From Geodermatophilus sp. TF02-6 (GTDB taxonomy: Bacteria; Actinomycetota; Actinomycetes; Mycobacteriales; Geodermatophilaceae), in NCBI RefSeq assembly GCF_003319115.1, contig NZ_QOHF01000014.1, forward strand, positions 62,001 through 126,000: a DNA stretch of 64,000 bases, in the 5' to 3' direction. Shown here one piece after another: positions 37,160-45,898 of this stretch (position 1 is its first letter; each line of letters opens with the position of its first letter). The position numbers and the translations under genes were made by a program. Below the pieces are notes generated by a model. The model was not told the DNA's origin. It made no database searches and saw only the letters and a program-made list of their open reading frames with translations.

Positions 37160-39379
37160 CTACAGCCGGGCGGTGATGTGCCGGCCCAGCGTGCGGGAGA
37201 AGGTCGCGGTCAGGTGGCTGCCGTCGAAGTAGACGATCACCCCGCCGACCAGCTCGTGGCAGGTCTGCCCGTCGCAGAAGGCGTCGGTCAGGTCGAGCAC
37301 CGAGATGCGGTCGTCCCGCAGGGCGCTGGCGGCGTCGGCCAGCCGGTCGGGGGTCAGCCGCACGCCGCGGGGGCCGGCGCACGGGTCGTGCACCTCCCCG
37401 GCGCGGGCGATGCAGTCCGGTGCGCTGGACTCCAGGTTGACCAGCTCCGGGCCCAGGTGCACCCCGCCGGTCGTCGGGACGGCGCGCAGCACGGTCACCC
37501 GCTTGCCGGCGTCGGCGAGCCGCTGCAGCGGGGCCTGCACCAGCTCGGCGGGGAACTCGTCGTGCAGGACGCCGGCGTCGTCGGCATACTTGTAGACGTC
37601 GGACCGGTAACTGGTGAACACCCGGCTGATCGACCGGTCCCCGGCGATCTCGGCGAGAGCCTGCTGCCCCCACTGCGCGCAGGCCGGTCGCTCGTCGGCC
37701 GGCTGACCGGCGGCGGGCAGCATCGCGCTGCCCAGGCCGGGGCACCCGGCCTTCAGGTAGGTGACGACCGCCCAGTCGCGCTCGCGGGCGACCTCCTCCA
37801 TCGCCTCGTAGAGGCTGGCGGTGTGCGAGTCGCCCAGGAGGGCGACGGTCTCCACCGGGTCCTCGCTGCCGAACCGGCAGGTCACCACGTCGGTCTGGGC
37901 GAGCACCGACAGGCAGGACAGACCGCGGGACACGTCCGACTTGGCGAAGATGGGGTTGGCCGCGTCACCGGCGTACGCCCATGGGTCACCGCAGGCGTGG
38001 CCGGGCAGGGTGGCGCCGGTGCCGAAACAGGGGTCCCCGCCCGCGGCGGCGGCCGCGGCGGCCTCCCGGGCCCGGTCCACCTGCTCCTCGACGTAGAACC
38101 AGCCCCCGGCGACGCAGCCGACGACCAGGGCCGTGGCGACGGCGGTGGCGAGCAACGTGCTGCCGCTCCCGCGCCGGGCCAGCGGGGTGCCGGTCCGGAC
38201 CGGGTCCTCCACCCAGACCTTGGTGGCCCACGCGGCGGCCACGGTGGCTCCCAGGATGCCGACCTTCGACGTCGTCCCGAGCTCGTGGCCGAGCGCGAAC
38301 GGCAGGACGACGACGAGCGGCCAGTGCCACAGGTAGGCGGAGTAGGAGACCTCGCCGAGGAAGCGGACCGGGCCGAAGTCGGCGACCGCCGTCGGGCTCC
38401 AGTCGGAGCGCGGCGCGCCCGCCCAGATGACCGCGACCGTGCCCAGCACGGGCAGCAGCGCCGCCGTGCCGGGGAACGGCGTGGCGCCGGTGAAGGTGGA
38501 CGCCGCGTACCCGACGGCGCCGAACCCGGCCCAGGAGACCAGCGACCGCAGCCGCTCGGCACCGGCCGGCGGGGTGGCCGCCCACAGCGCGAGCAGGCCG
38601 CCGAGGCCGAACTCCCAGGCGCGGGCCGGGGTGGTGAAGTAGGCGTCGGGCGGGCTGACCGCCGTGGTGTGCAGCGACCAGGCGAACGACCCGACGGTGA
38701 GGACGCCGAACAGCGCGCCGACCACCGTGCGCCGGCGGGTCCCGGCCCGGACGGCGACCCAGGCGGCCAGCACCACCAGCAGCGGCCAGGCCAGGTAGAA
38801 CTGCTCTTCGGTCGACAGCGACCAGTAGTGCTGCGCCGGGGAGGCGGCGTTGGTGTGCGCCAGGTAGTCGACGGCGTCGCCGGCGAGCAGCCAGTTCTCC
38901 GCGTACAGCGCCGAGGCGCCGATCTCGCGCAGCCAGCCCTGCCAGTAGGTCTGCGGCACCCAGACGACGGTGGCGGCGGCGCTGACAAGGAGCACGAGCA
39001 GGGAGGCGGGCAGCAGGCGGCGGGCGCGGCGGGCCCAGAACCGCGCAAGACGGATGCGACCGGTGCGCTCGACCTCGCGGAGCAGGTGGCCGGTGATCAG
39101 GAAGCCGGAGACGACGAAGAAGACGTCGACGCCCACGTAGCCGCCGGGCAGGCGGAGCGGGACGACGTGGTAGAGGACGACGAGGGAGACCGCAAGCGCG
39201 CGCAGCGCCTGGATCTCCACCCGGACGCCGGAGTCGCGGCGGGCGGGTGGTGGGGTCCTCGCCGAGGGACGGGAGAGGGGCGAGGAGCGCAGCAGCGCCA
39301 TCTGTTCGGTGCGGTCGGGCAGCGCCGGGCGCGGGACGACCGCCGTCGTCCGTTCCAGCGTGCTCCGCTGTCCCGCCAT
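37160..39379 (-). CDS. OafA/OatA-type acyltransferase with SGNH domain
   Basis: A 739-residue protein. The first half is an acyltransferase-3 domain with ten helices (EIQALRALAVSLVVLYHV, GGYVGVDVFFVVSGFLITG, WSLSTEEQFYLAWPL). The C-terminal extracellular SGNH domain has the Ser block LLGDSHTASLYEAM and the Asp-His block DGSHLTATFS. Such enzymes O-acetylate wall glycans or exported sugars. ATG 39379 is chosen (GGGGAGAAG upstream) over a start at 39424. Divergent from the lipoprotein gene at 39589; the 209-base gap has a relatively AT-rich stretch near 39510-39570 that probably holds both promoters. Confidence 0.88.
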   Translation of the reverse strand: MAGQRSTLERTTAVVPRPALPDRTEQMALLRSSPLSRPSARTPPPARRDSGVRVEIQALRALAVSLVVLYHVVPLRLPGGYVGVDVFFVVSGFLITGHLLREVERTGRIRLARFWARRARRLLPASLLVLLVSAAATVVWVPQTYWQGWLREIGASALYAENWLLAGDAVDYLAHTNAASPAQHYWSLSTEEQFYLAWPLLVVLAAWVAVRAGTRRRTVVGALFGVLTVGSFAWSLHTTAVSPPDAYFTTPARAWEFGLGGLLALWAATPPAGAERLRSLVSWAGFGAVGYAASTFTGATPFPGTAALLPVLGTVAVIWAGAPRSDWSPTAVADFGPVRFLGEVSYSAYLWHWPLVVVLPFALGHELGTTSKVGILGATVAAAWATKVWVEDPVRTGTPLARRGSGSTLLATAVATALVVGCVAGGWFYVEEQVDRAREAAAAAAAGGDPCFGTGATLPGHACGDPWAYAGDAANPIFAKSDVSRGLSCLSVLAQTDVVTCRFGSEDPVETVALLGDSHTASLYEAMEEVARERDWAVVTYLKAGCPGLGSAMLPAAGQPADERPACAQWGQQALAEIAGDRSISRVFTSYRSDVYKYADDAGVLHDEFPAELVQAPLQRLADAGKRVTVLRAVPTTGGVHLGPELVNLESSAPDCIARAGEVHDPCAGPRGVRLTPDRLADAASALRDDRISVLDLTDAFCDGQTCHELVGGVIVYFDGSHLTATFSRTLGRHITARL

Positions 39380-39588
39380 GCTTCTCCCCTCTCGCGCACC
39401 GGGCCGCGCGGCCCCGGTGTCCACTGCCGCCCATCGGCGGCGAGGTCCCCGTCGTGCGCCCGCGGCCTGGACGGACCTGCGCTCGACACCGGGCGCTCGG
39501 CCGGGTCGCTCGGATCTACACTCGCAGTCTGTAACGAGGCAGCCACGAAGAGGTATGGCAACAACTGATCAGGAAGAGCTGGCGCTCT

Positions 39589-40252
39589 GTGTTCCGCACC
39601 GTCCGTCACACCCGTCCCGTCACCGCCGTGGCCGTCCTCGGACTGACCCTCGCGACGTCCGGGTCCGCCCTGGCCGGCTGCGGCCGCGAATCCGCAACGA
39701 CCGGCCGAGCCGAGCCCCGTCCGCCTGGCCGCCGTCGGCGACTCGATCACCCAGGCGGACGGCGACGTGCCGGCCGGGGTCCTGGGTCCGGCGTCGTGGC
39801 TGTCGACGGCGGCGACCGATGGCGTGGTCTTCACCGGCGGCTGGGCCCGGGCGGGGGCCACGACGGCGGACATGCTGGCCGCGGTGCAGCCGGTGGACGC
39901 CGACGTGCTGGTGGTCCTCGCCGGAACCAACGACCCCGTGCACGGGCTGCCCGGCGAGCAGACCGCGGCCGACGTCCGCGGGATCGTCGAGCGGGTCGGG
40001 GTCGACGAGGTGGTCCTCTGCGCAGTCCCGCCCCTCGACGCGGACCCGGCGGTGGCCGTCGCGACCAACGCGGTGCTCGAGGAGCTCGCCGGCGACGAGG
40101 GCTGGGTCTACGCCGACGCCATGGCCGGGATCCGCCGGGACGACCGGTTCGCGCCGGGGATGAGCGCCGACGGGGTGCACCCGACCGGGGAGGCGGCCGC
40201 TGTCATCGGCCGGTCACTACGGGAGGCCGTGCTCGAGGTGGCCGACGGCTGA
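39589..40252 (+). pseudogene. SGNH/GDSL hydrolase lipoprotein with a frameshift
   Basis: GTG 39589 begins a lipoprotein signal peptide, VFRTVRHTRPVTAVAVLGL onward, with the lipobox LAGC. About 15 codons later the frame is wrong: the SGNH domain continues in the +1 frame, with LAAVGDSITQ (block I Ser), LAGTNDPVHG (block III Asn) and DGVHPTGE (block V Asp-His), ending at 40252. The +1 frame has a stop at 39644 and no start before the catalytic Ser (first GTG is 39767, past GDSIT), so neither frame alone gives a working enzyme. The switch point is in the region 39680-39718. A real mutation or a sequencing error are both possible. Confidence 0.75.
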
Positions 40253-40291
40253 CCGCGTGCTCGCTGCGCCGACGCCGTAGGCTCGGGGCAC

Positions 40292-40819
40292 ATGGGAGCG
40301 AGGGCATCGGGACTGGGTCGCGCGGAGGCGACGGTGCTGGGGGTGACCCGGCGCGCGCTGGGCGGGACGCCGGCGGTGCCGTGCGCCCGGGTGCTCTCGC
40401 TGTTCGGCGAGCACGCCGCCGGGTGGCTGCTGCTCGGCGCGGGGGGCTGGCTGGTCGGGCGGCGCCGCCGGGAGTGGGCGACCGCGGCGGCGGGCGTCCT
40501 GCTCGCCCACGGCAGCGCCGTGGGGGTCAAGCGGGTGGTGCGCCGCGTGCGCCCGGTGCTCGACGCCGTCCCGGCGCTGGTCGCCACGCCGAGCCGGCTG
40601 TCGTTCCCCAGCGCGCACGCCGCGTCCACCGCGGCCGCGGCCTACGGGTACGGTCCGCTCCTCGGCCGGCGGCTCCTGACGACGGCGCTCGGCGCGATGG
40701 CCGTGTCGCGCGTGCTGCTGGGTGTGCACTGGCCGACCGACGTGCTGGCCGGCGCGCTGCTGGGCCGCGGGGTGGCCGCCGGCGTCCGCTGGACCGCGGC
40801 CCGGAGGGACGCACGATGA
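40292..40819 (+). CDS. PAP2-family phosphatase of the DPA pathway
   Basis: A 175-residue membrane phosphatase with the three acid-phosphatase motifs: KRVVRRVRP, PSAH, and SRVLLGVHWPTD. In M. tuberculosis the neighbour of ubiA (Rv3807c) is such a protein and is proposed to remove the 5-phosphate from decaprenyl-phosphoryl-5-phosphoribose. A TAGGCT box lies 8 bases before the ATG, so the four-gene unit PAP2-ubiA-dprE1-dprE2 likely starts here. Confidence 0.88.
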   Translation: MGARASGLGRAEATVLGVTRRALGGTPAVPCARVLSLFGEHAAGWLLLGAGGWLVGRRRREWATAAAGVLLAHGSAVGVKRVVRRVRPVLDAVPALVATPSRLSFPSAHAASTAAAAYGYGPLLGRRLLTTALGAMAVSRVLLGVHWPTDVLAGALLGRGVAAGVRWTAARRDAR

Positions 40820-41802
40820 CGACCTCGCACACCTCTCCGCTGCACGGGGACCCGGAGCACGAGGCCCGGCCCGTGGCGGCGGCGCCGCCGGTCGACACCG
40901 GCGTGGCGCTGCGCCCGACCGGGTTCCGCGGGTCCCTCCCCTGGGGGCTGGTCCGCGCCGTGCGCCCCCGGCAGTGGGTGAAGAACGTGCTGGTGCTGGC
41001 CGCGCCGCTGGCGGCCGGGCGGATCTTCGATCCCGACGTCCTGCGCGCCACGCTCGTGGCCCTGGTCCTGTTCTGCCTGGTCTCGGGCGGCATCTACCTC
41101 GTCAACGACGTCATCGACGCCGAGGAGGACCGGCGCCACCCCCGCAAGCGCTTCCGGCCGATCGCGGCCGGCATCGTCCCCCGGTCGCTGGCCCTGGCCC
41201 TGGCCGCGGTGCTGTTCGCAGGCGCGGTGACCACCGCGGCCCTGCTCACCCGCCCCGAGCTGGCCTGGGTGCTGGGGGTCTACGTCGTGCTGCAGCTGTC
41301 CTACTGCCTGTGGCTCAAGCAGCAGCCTGTCATCGACCTGGCGATCGTGGCCTCGGGCTTCCTGCTGCGCACCGTCGCCGGCGGCGTGGCCGCCGGCATC
41401 GCCATCTCGCAGTGGTTCCTGCTGGTCGCCGCGTTCGGGTCGCTGTTCATGGTGGCCGGCAAGCGCTACTCCGAACTGGTGGTGATCGGCGACGCGGCGG
41501 CCACCCGCAAGACGCTGCGCGAGTACTCGGCCAGCTACCTGCGCTTCGTGTGGAGCATGTCGGCCGGCGTGACGGTCACCGTCTACAGCCTGTGGGCCTT
41601 CGAGATGGGGGAGTCCCGGGACGGCGTCCCCTGGTCGACGATCTCCATCGCCCCGTTCGTGCTCGGTCTGCTGCGCCATGCGGTGGACCTCGACCGCGGC
41701 GCCGCCGGTGCGCCCGAGGAGGTCGTCCTGAAGGACAAGGTGCTGCTCACGTTCGGCTGCCTGTGGCTGCTGACCATGGGGCTGGGGGTCTTCCTTGGCT
41801 GA
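40816..41802 (+). CDS. ubiA: Decaprenyl-phosphate phosphoribosyltransferase (UbiA family)
   Basis: A 328-residue membrane prenyltransferase with about nine helices. NDVIDAEEDRRHPRKRFRPI is the first Asp-rich motif (NDxxDxxxD) of the UbiA fold; VKNVLVLAAPL and YCLWLKQQPVIDL fit the Rv3806c type, which couples PRPP with decaprenyl phosphate, the first step of arabinose donor synthesis. ATG 40816 overlaps the PAP2 stop (ATGA). Confidence 0.93.
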   Translation: MTTSHTSPLHGDPEHEARPVAAAPPVDTGVALRPTGFRGSLPWGLVRAVRPRQWVKNVLVLAAPLAAGRIFDPDVLRATLVALVLFCLVSGGIYLVNDVIDAEEDRRHPRKRFRPIAAGIVPRSLALALAAVLFAGAVTTAALLTRPELAWVLGVYVVLQLSYCLWLKQQPVIDLAIVASGFLLRTVAGGVAAGIAISQWFLLVAAFGSLFMVAGKRYSELVVIGDAAATRKTLREYSASYLRFVWSMSAGVTVTVYSLWAFEMGESRDGVPWSTISIAPFVLGLLRHAVDLDRGAAGAPEEVVLKDKVLLTFGCLWLLTMGLGVFLG

Positions 41803-43159
41803 CGTGCTGTCCGGACGGCGGGAGTGGCTGACCGGCTGGGGCCGCACAGCGCCGACGCCGGCGACCGTGACGACGGTCGGCTCGGTCGAGGACGTCTGTG
41901 CGGTGCTGCGCTCGGGCGCCCCGCGCGGCGTGCTGGCCCGGGGCCTGGCCCGCAGCTACGGCGACGCGGCCCAGAACGCCGGTGGCGCGGTCCTCGACAC
42001 GACCGCGCTGGACCGCGTCCTCGACGTCGACCTGGCCACCGGGAGCGTCGAGGTGGAGGCCGGCGTCTCGCTGGACCGGCTGATGACCCTGTTCGTCCCG
42101 CTCGGCCTGTTCGTCCCGGTGACCGCCGGCACCCGGTACGTCACCGTCGGCGGGGCGATCGCGGCCGACATCCACGGCAAGAACCACCACCAGGCGGGCA
42201 GCTTCTCCCGGCACGTGCAGTGGCTGGACCTGCTCACCGCGGACGGCCAGGTGCGCCGGATCGGCCCCGACCGGGACCCCGAGCTGTTCTGGGCCACCGC
42301 CGGCGGCATGGGCCTGACCGGGGTGGTCCTGCGCGCCCGGGTGCAGATGAAGCCGATCGAGACCTCGCGGTTGCTGGTCGACACCGACCGGACCCCGGAC
42401 CTCGACGCGCTCATGGACCTGTTGACCACCACCGACCACCTCTACGACTACTCGGTGGCCTGGATCGACTGCGTCGCCCGCGGCGCGCGCATGGGCCGTT
42501 CCGTGCTGACCCGCGGCCGGTTCGCCCGCCGCGACGAGCTGCCCGCCGAGCACCGCGACGATCCCCTGCGCTACTCGGGGTCGGTGCGGCTGTCGGCGCC
42601 CGACGTCTTCCCGCCCAAGCTGCTCAACCTGGCGACGGTCGCGGCGTTCAACGAGCTCTGGTACCGCAAGGCGCCCAAGCGCAAGCGCGGCCAGGTGCAG
42701 TCGATCCCGACGTTCTTCCACCCGCTGGACGGCGTGGGCGGGTGGAACCACGTCTACGGCCCGCGCGGCTTCGTCCAGTACCAGTTCGTCGTCCCCTTCG
42801 GGCAGGAGGACGCCATGCGGACGGCGATGCAGCGGATCAGCTCCTCGGGGACGGCGTCCTTCCTCGCGGTCCTCAAGCGCTTCGGCGACGGCGACCCCGG
42901 TCTGCTGTCGTTCCCGCAGCCGGGGTGGACGCTGGCCCTGGACATCCCCGTGGTCGAGGGTCTGGCCGGCCTGCTCGACGAGCTCGACGAGCTGGTCGTC
43001 GCGGCCGGCGGGCGGATCTACCTGGCCAAGGACTCCCGTGTCCGACCGGACCTGTTCGAGCGGATGTACCCGCAGCTGGACCGGTTCCGCGCGGTGCGGG
43101 CGCGCATCGACCCCGACGGGGTCTTCACCTCCGACCTCGCGAGGAGGCTCTCCCTGTGA
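41795..43159 (+). CDS. dprE1: Decaprenylphospho-beta-D-ribofuranose 2-oxidase
   Basis: A 454-residue FAD-linked oxidase that, with DprE2, epimerises decaprenyl-phosphoryl-ribose to the arabinose donor. Family marks: RGLARSYGDAAQNAGG, ADIHGKNHHQAGSF (His127, the flavin-contacting His), and AKDSRVRPDLFERMYP. At the benzothiazinone-reactive Cys position (Cys387 in M. tuberculosis, in PGWNVCVDFP) this protein has PGWTLALDIP, so Ala381. Start taken as TTG 41795, overlapping the ubiA end, with GGGGG 6 bases ahead; GTG 41804 is an alternative. Confidence 0.94.
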   Translation: MADVLSGRREWLTGWGRTAPTPATVTTVGSVEDVCAVLRSGAPRGVLARGLARSYGDAAQNAGGAVLDTTALDRVLDVDLATGSVEVEAGVSLDRLMTLFVPLGLFVPVTAGTRYVTVGGAIAADIHGKNHHQAGSFSRHVQWLDLLTADGQVRRIGPDRDPELFWATAGGMGLTGVVLRARVQMKPIETSRLLVDTDRTPDLDALMDLLTTTDHLYDYSVAWIDCVARGARMGRSVLTRGRFARRDELPAEHRDDPLRYSGSVRLSAPDVFPPKLLNLATVAAFNELWYRKAPKRKRGQVQSIPTFFHPLDGVGGWNHVYGPRGFVQYQFVVPFGQEDAMRTAMQRISSSGTASFLAVLKRFGDGDPGLLSFPQPGWTLALDIPVVEGLAGLLDELDELVVAAGGRIYLAKDSRVRPDLFERMYPQLDRFRAVRARIDPDGVFTSDLARRLSL

Positions 43160-43911
43160 TCGACGCCCTCGGCTCCGTCGGCACCCTGTTGCTGGTCGGT
43201 GGCACGTCGGACATCGCGGTCGCGACCGCCCGCCGCTACCTGCGGGAGCGACCGCTGCGCGTCGTCCTCGCCGCGCGGGACACGCCGCGGCGGGCGGCGG
43301 TCGCCGACGAGCTGCGGACCGCCGGGGCGACGGTCGAGGTGGTCGACTTCGACGCCGACGACCCGGGCTCGCCGCGGCGGATGGTCGAGCAGGCCACCGC
43401 CGGCGGTGACGTCGACGTGGCGGTCGTGGCCTTCGGTCAGCTCGGCGACCAGGAGCGGCTGCGCGGCGACGCGGACGCGGTCGCCGGCCTGGCCCGGGTG
43501 AACTACGTCGCCCCGGTGGTCGTCGGCACGCTGCTGGCCCAGCGCATGCGGCAGCAGGGGCACGGGGTGATCGTCGCGCTGTCCTCGGTGGCGGGGGAGC
43601 GGGCTCGGGCGTCGAACTTCGTCTACGGCTCGACGAAGGCCGGGATGGACGCCTTCTACTCCGGCCTGGCCGACTCGCTGGCCGGCACCGGTGTCTGCGT
43701 GCTGGTCGTCCGGCCGGGGTTCGTCCGGTCGAAGATGACCGAGGGGCTGCCCGACGCGCCGCTGTCGACCACGCCCGAGGCGGTCGCCGAGGCGATCGTC
43801 GAGGGTGTGCGCAAGGGCCGGCACACGGTGTGGGTGCCCGGCGCGATGCGCGGGGTGATGAGCGCCCTGCGGCACGTGCCGCGTCCGGTGTTCCGGCGCC
43901 TGCCCATCTGA
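43156..43911 (+). CDS. dprE2: Decaprenylphospho-beta-D-erythro-pentofuranosid-2-ulose reductase
   Basis: A 251-residue short-chain dehydrogenase: LLLVGGTSDIAVATARRYL is the NAD-binding loop, with the catalytic Ser in ALSSVAGE and YGSTK providing Tyr and Lys. It reduces the keto intermediate made by DprE1. GTG 43156 overlaps the dprE1 stop (GTGA). Confidence 0.94.
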   Translation: MIDALGSVGTLLLVGGTSDIAVATARRYLRERPLRVVLAARDTPRRAAVADELRTAGATVEVVDFDADDPGSPRRMVEQATAGGDVDVAVVAFGQLGDQERLRGDADAVAGLARVNYVAPVVVGTLLAQRMRQQGHGVIVALSSVAGERARASNFVYGSTKAGMDAFYSGLADSLAGTGVCVLVVRPGFVRSKMTEGLPDAPLSTTPEAVAEAIVEGVRKGRHTVWVPGAMRGVMSALRHVPRPVFRRLPI

Positions 43912-43924
43912 GAAAGGGCCTCCC

Positions 43925-44001
43925 TGCAGGTAGAAGGGCCTCGCCCGGAGGCTCAGCCCGAGCTCGCGAGGGTTGAGAGGGGCGAGGTTCTTCTACCTGC
44001 A
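43925..44001. terminator. Long hairpin between dprE2 and lcp
   Basis: TGCAGGTAGAAGGGCCTCGC (from 43925) pairs with the complementary arm ending at 44001, about 22 bp with two mismatches; the 33-base loop holds CCCGAGCTCGCGAGGG, another small inverted repeat. It separates convergent genes. The loop slightly resembles the dispersed GC-rich elements. Confidence 0.7.
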
Positions 44002-44060
44002 AGGGGGCCGTCAGGGCTCGGGGCGGGACCCGGGACGGGCCGTGGGGGGCAGGGGGTCCG

Positions 44061-45641
44061 TCAGTTGATGCAGGTGGTGTCGGCGGCGGTGCGGGCGTCC
44101 TCGCCCTCCGCCGGTGCCGACGACGCCGCCGCCGGAGCCGGGGGGGTGACGGCCTGGCCGACGCCGTTGAAGTCCGACCCCAGCACCAGCTGCACGGTGC
44201 CCGACGTCGCGTCGTCGCTGGCCTCGACGACCGCGCCGGGGACGGCGGCGGCGAGCGTGGCGGCCAGGGCCTCGTCGCCGGCGGCGTGCCGGACGACGGT
44301 CTGCCCGTAGTCGGAGGAGTCGGCGTTGCCGGTGTCGCCGACGGCGAAGCCGGCCGTCTCCAGGGCGTCGGCGGCCTCGGCGGCCAGTCCGGGCTGCCCG
44401 GAACCGTTGTAGACGTCCACCGTGACCGCCGGCGGGTCGACCGTCGCGGGGGCCTCGGAGGTCGCGGGGGTCGCCTCCCCGGCCGGGGCCTCGGGCTCGG
44501 CGGAGAGCTGGGCGAAGAACTCGTGCAGGGTGTCCTCGTCCTGCAGCCGGAGGATGTAGCGCCCCTGGTCGTCCTGGTCGTCGCCGAGGTAGGGGATGGT
44601 CTGGAAGTCGATGCTGCCGGCGGTCACCGACTGCATCTGCTCGGCCAGCGAGAACAGGTCCAGGCTCTGGTCGACGGTGAGCGCGGAGGACGCCGCCTGC
44701 ACCAGCTCGCGCTGCTTGCCCAGGTCGAGCAGGACGTCCTCGGAGAGCATCTTGCGCAGCACCCCGGCGATGAACACCTGCTGGCGGACGATCCGGTCGA
44801 AGTCGCCGCGCGGCAGCCCGTGGCGCTGGCGGACGAACTTCAGCGCGTCCGCGCCGCTGACCGTCTGCACCCCGGCCGGGAAGACCGCCCCGGACCAGCG
44901 CGAGTCGTCCACGGCCTGGCACAGGTTGACCTCGACGCCGCCGACGACGGAGCTGAGCTCGAAGAAGCCGAGCAGGTCGACCTCGGCGTAGTGGTCGATC
45001 TGCAGGCCGGTGAGCCGGCTGATGGTCTGCACGAGCAGCTGCGCGCCCGCCGCCTGCCGCTGCTGGCCGGAGGCGTTCTCGGGGGCGTCGGCGTACCCGT
45101 AGGCGTAGGCGGCGTTGAGCTTGTCCCAGCCGTGGCCGGGGATCTGCACGTAGGAGTCGCGCGGGAAGGAGACGAACGAGGCGCGCGCACCGTCGGCCGG
45201 GACGTGGGCCAGGATCATCGTGTCGGTGTTGATCCCGGAGTCCTCGCCGGCGTTGAGCTCGGCGAGCTGCTCCTCGGTCAGGTCGGCGCGGCTGTCGTTG
45301 CCGACCAGCAGCAGGTTCATCGCGTCGCCGCCGCCCTCGTTGCCTGAGTCCGGGATGGCGTCGGTGCGGTTGACCGTGGCCTCGGCGACCTGACCGAGGT
45401 ACCAGCCCCACCCGGCCCCGGCGAGCAGCAGGGTCGCCAGCACGCCGGCCACCGCCCGCGCCACGACGGCTCTGCGACCGGTCCGCCGCCCGGGCTGCTC
45501 GGCCCCGCGGGCGCCGTCCTCGGCGCGCTCACCGACCCGATCCGCGGTCGGGCGGGCACGGGTGGGACGCCCGGCCCGCGGATCGAGCCGCGCGGGCAGC
45601 GAGCGACCGGTCGGGCCCGGCTCGGAGCGGTCTCGGCTCAC
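44061..45641 (-). CDS. lcp1: LytR-CpsA-Psr ligase with LytR_C domain
   Basis: A 526-residue protein: cytosolic basic N-terminus (about 75 residues), one membrane helix (VVARAVAGVLATLLLAGAGW), the LCP domain (LLLVGNDSRADLT, GINTDTMILAHV, SFPRDSYVQIPG, KLNAAYAYG), and a C-terminal LytR_C domain (VTVDVYNGSGQPGLAAEAAD). LCP enzymes attach wall polymers to peptidoglycan; Lcp1 of M. tuberculosis (Rv3267), next to rmlD and wbbL1, ligates arabinogalactan. The context here is the same. GTG 45641 is preferred (GAGGA just upstream), with GTG 45653 as alternative. Confidence 0.9.
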   Translation of the reverse strand: MSRDRSEPGPTGRSLPARLDPRAGRPTRARPTADRVGERAEDGARGAEQPGRRTGRRAVVARAVAGVLATLLLAGAGWGWYLGQVAEATVNRTDAIPDSGNEGGGDAMNLLLVGNDSRADLTEEQLAELNAGEDSGINTDTMILAHVPADGARASFVSFPRDSYVQIPGHGWDKLNAAYAYGYADAPENASGQQRQAAGAQLLVQTISRLTGLQIDHYAEVDLLGFFELSSVVGGVEVNLCQAVDDSRWSGAVFPAGVQTVSGADALKFVRQRHGLPRGDFDRIVRQQVFIAGVLRKMLSEDVLLDLGKQRELVQAASSALTVDQSLDLFSLAEQMQSVTAGSIDFQTIPYLGDDQDDQGRYILRLQDEDTLHEFFAQLSAEPEAPAGEATPATSEAPATVDPPAVTVDVYNGSGQPGLAAEAADALETAGFAVGDTGNADSSDYGQTVVRHAAGDEALAATLAAAVPGAVVEASDDATSGTVQLVLGSDFNGVGQAVTPPAPAAASSAPAEGEDARTAADTTCIN

Positions 45642-45898
45642 GGGTGTCCTCACTGCGGGATGCGGTCCGCCGGACCGGGTCGGCCGGTGGGTCGGCCGGA
45701 GCGGCCGGACGGCGCCGACGCGAGAGGGGCCGGCGCCCGCCAGGGTAGCCACGCGCGGCCAGCACGGGAGGCGTCCGACACGGGAGGGGCCGCCCCACCG
45801 GGAACCGCCGTCCCCCCGTCGTCCACGCTCCTCACCGGCCGCAGACGTCACACCGCGGGAGGATGCCCGGGACCCACCGTGACGGGATGATCCGGGTC
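45642..45898. promoter_or_regulatory. Divergent lcp / rmlB intergenic region
   Basis: A 257-base gap between two divergent wall genes must contain both promoters. I see no clear TANNNT box next to either start and no strong repeat. CGGGAGG at 45856-45862 directly abuts the ATG at 45863, too close for use with that codon. Confidence 0.35.

Noticed and set aside
39555-39589. ATG at 39555 as the start of the SGNH lipoprotein
   Set aside because: It is in a third frame that leads neither into the signal peptide nor into the SGNH domain.
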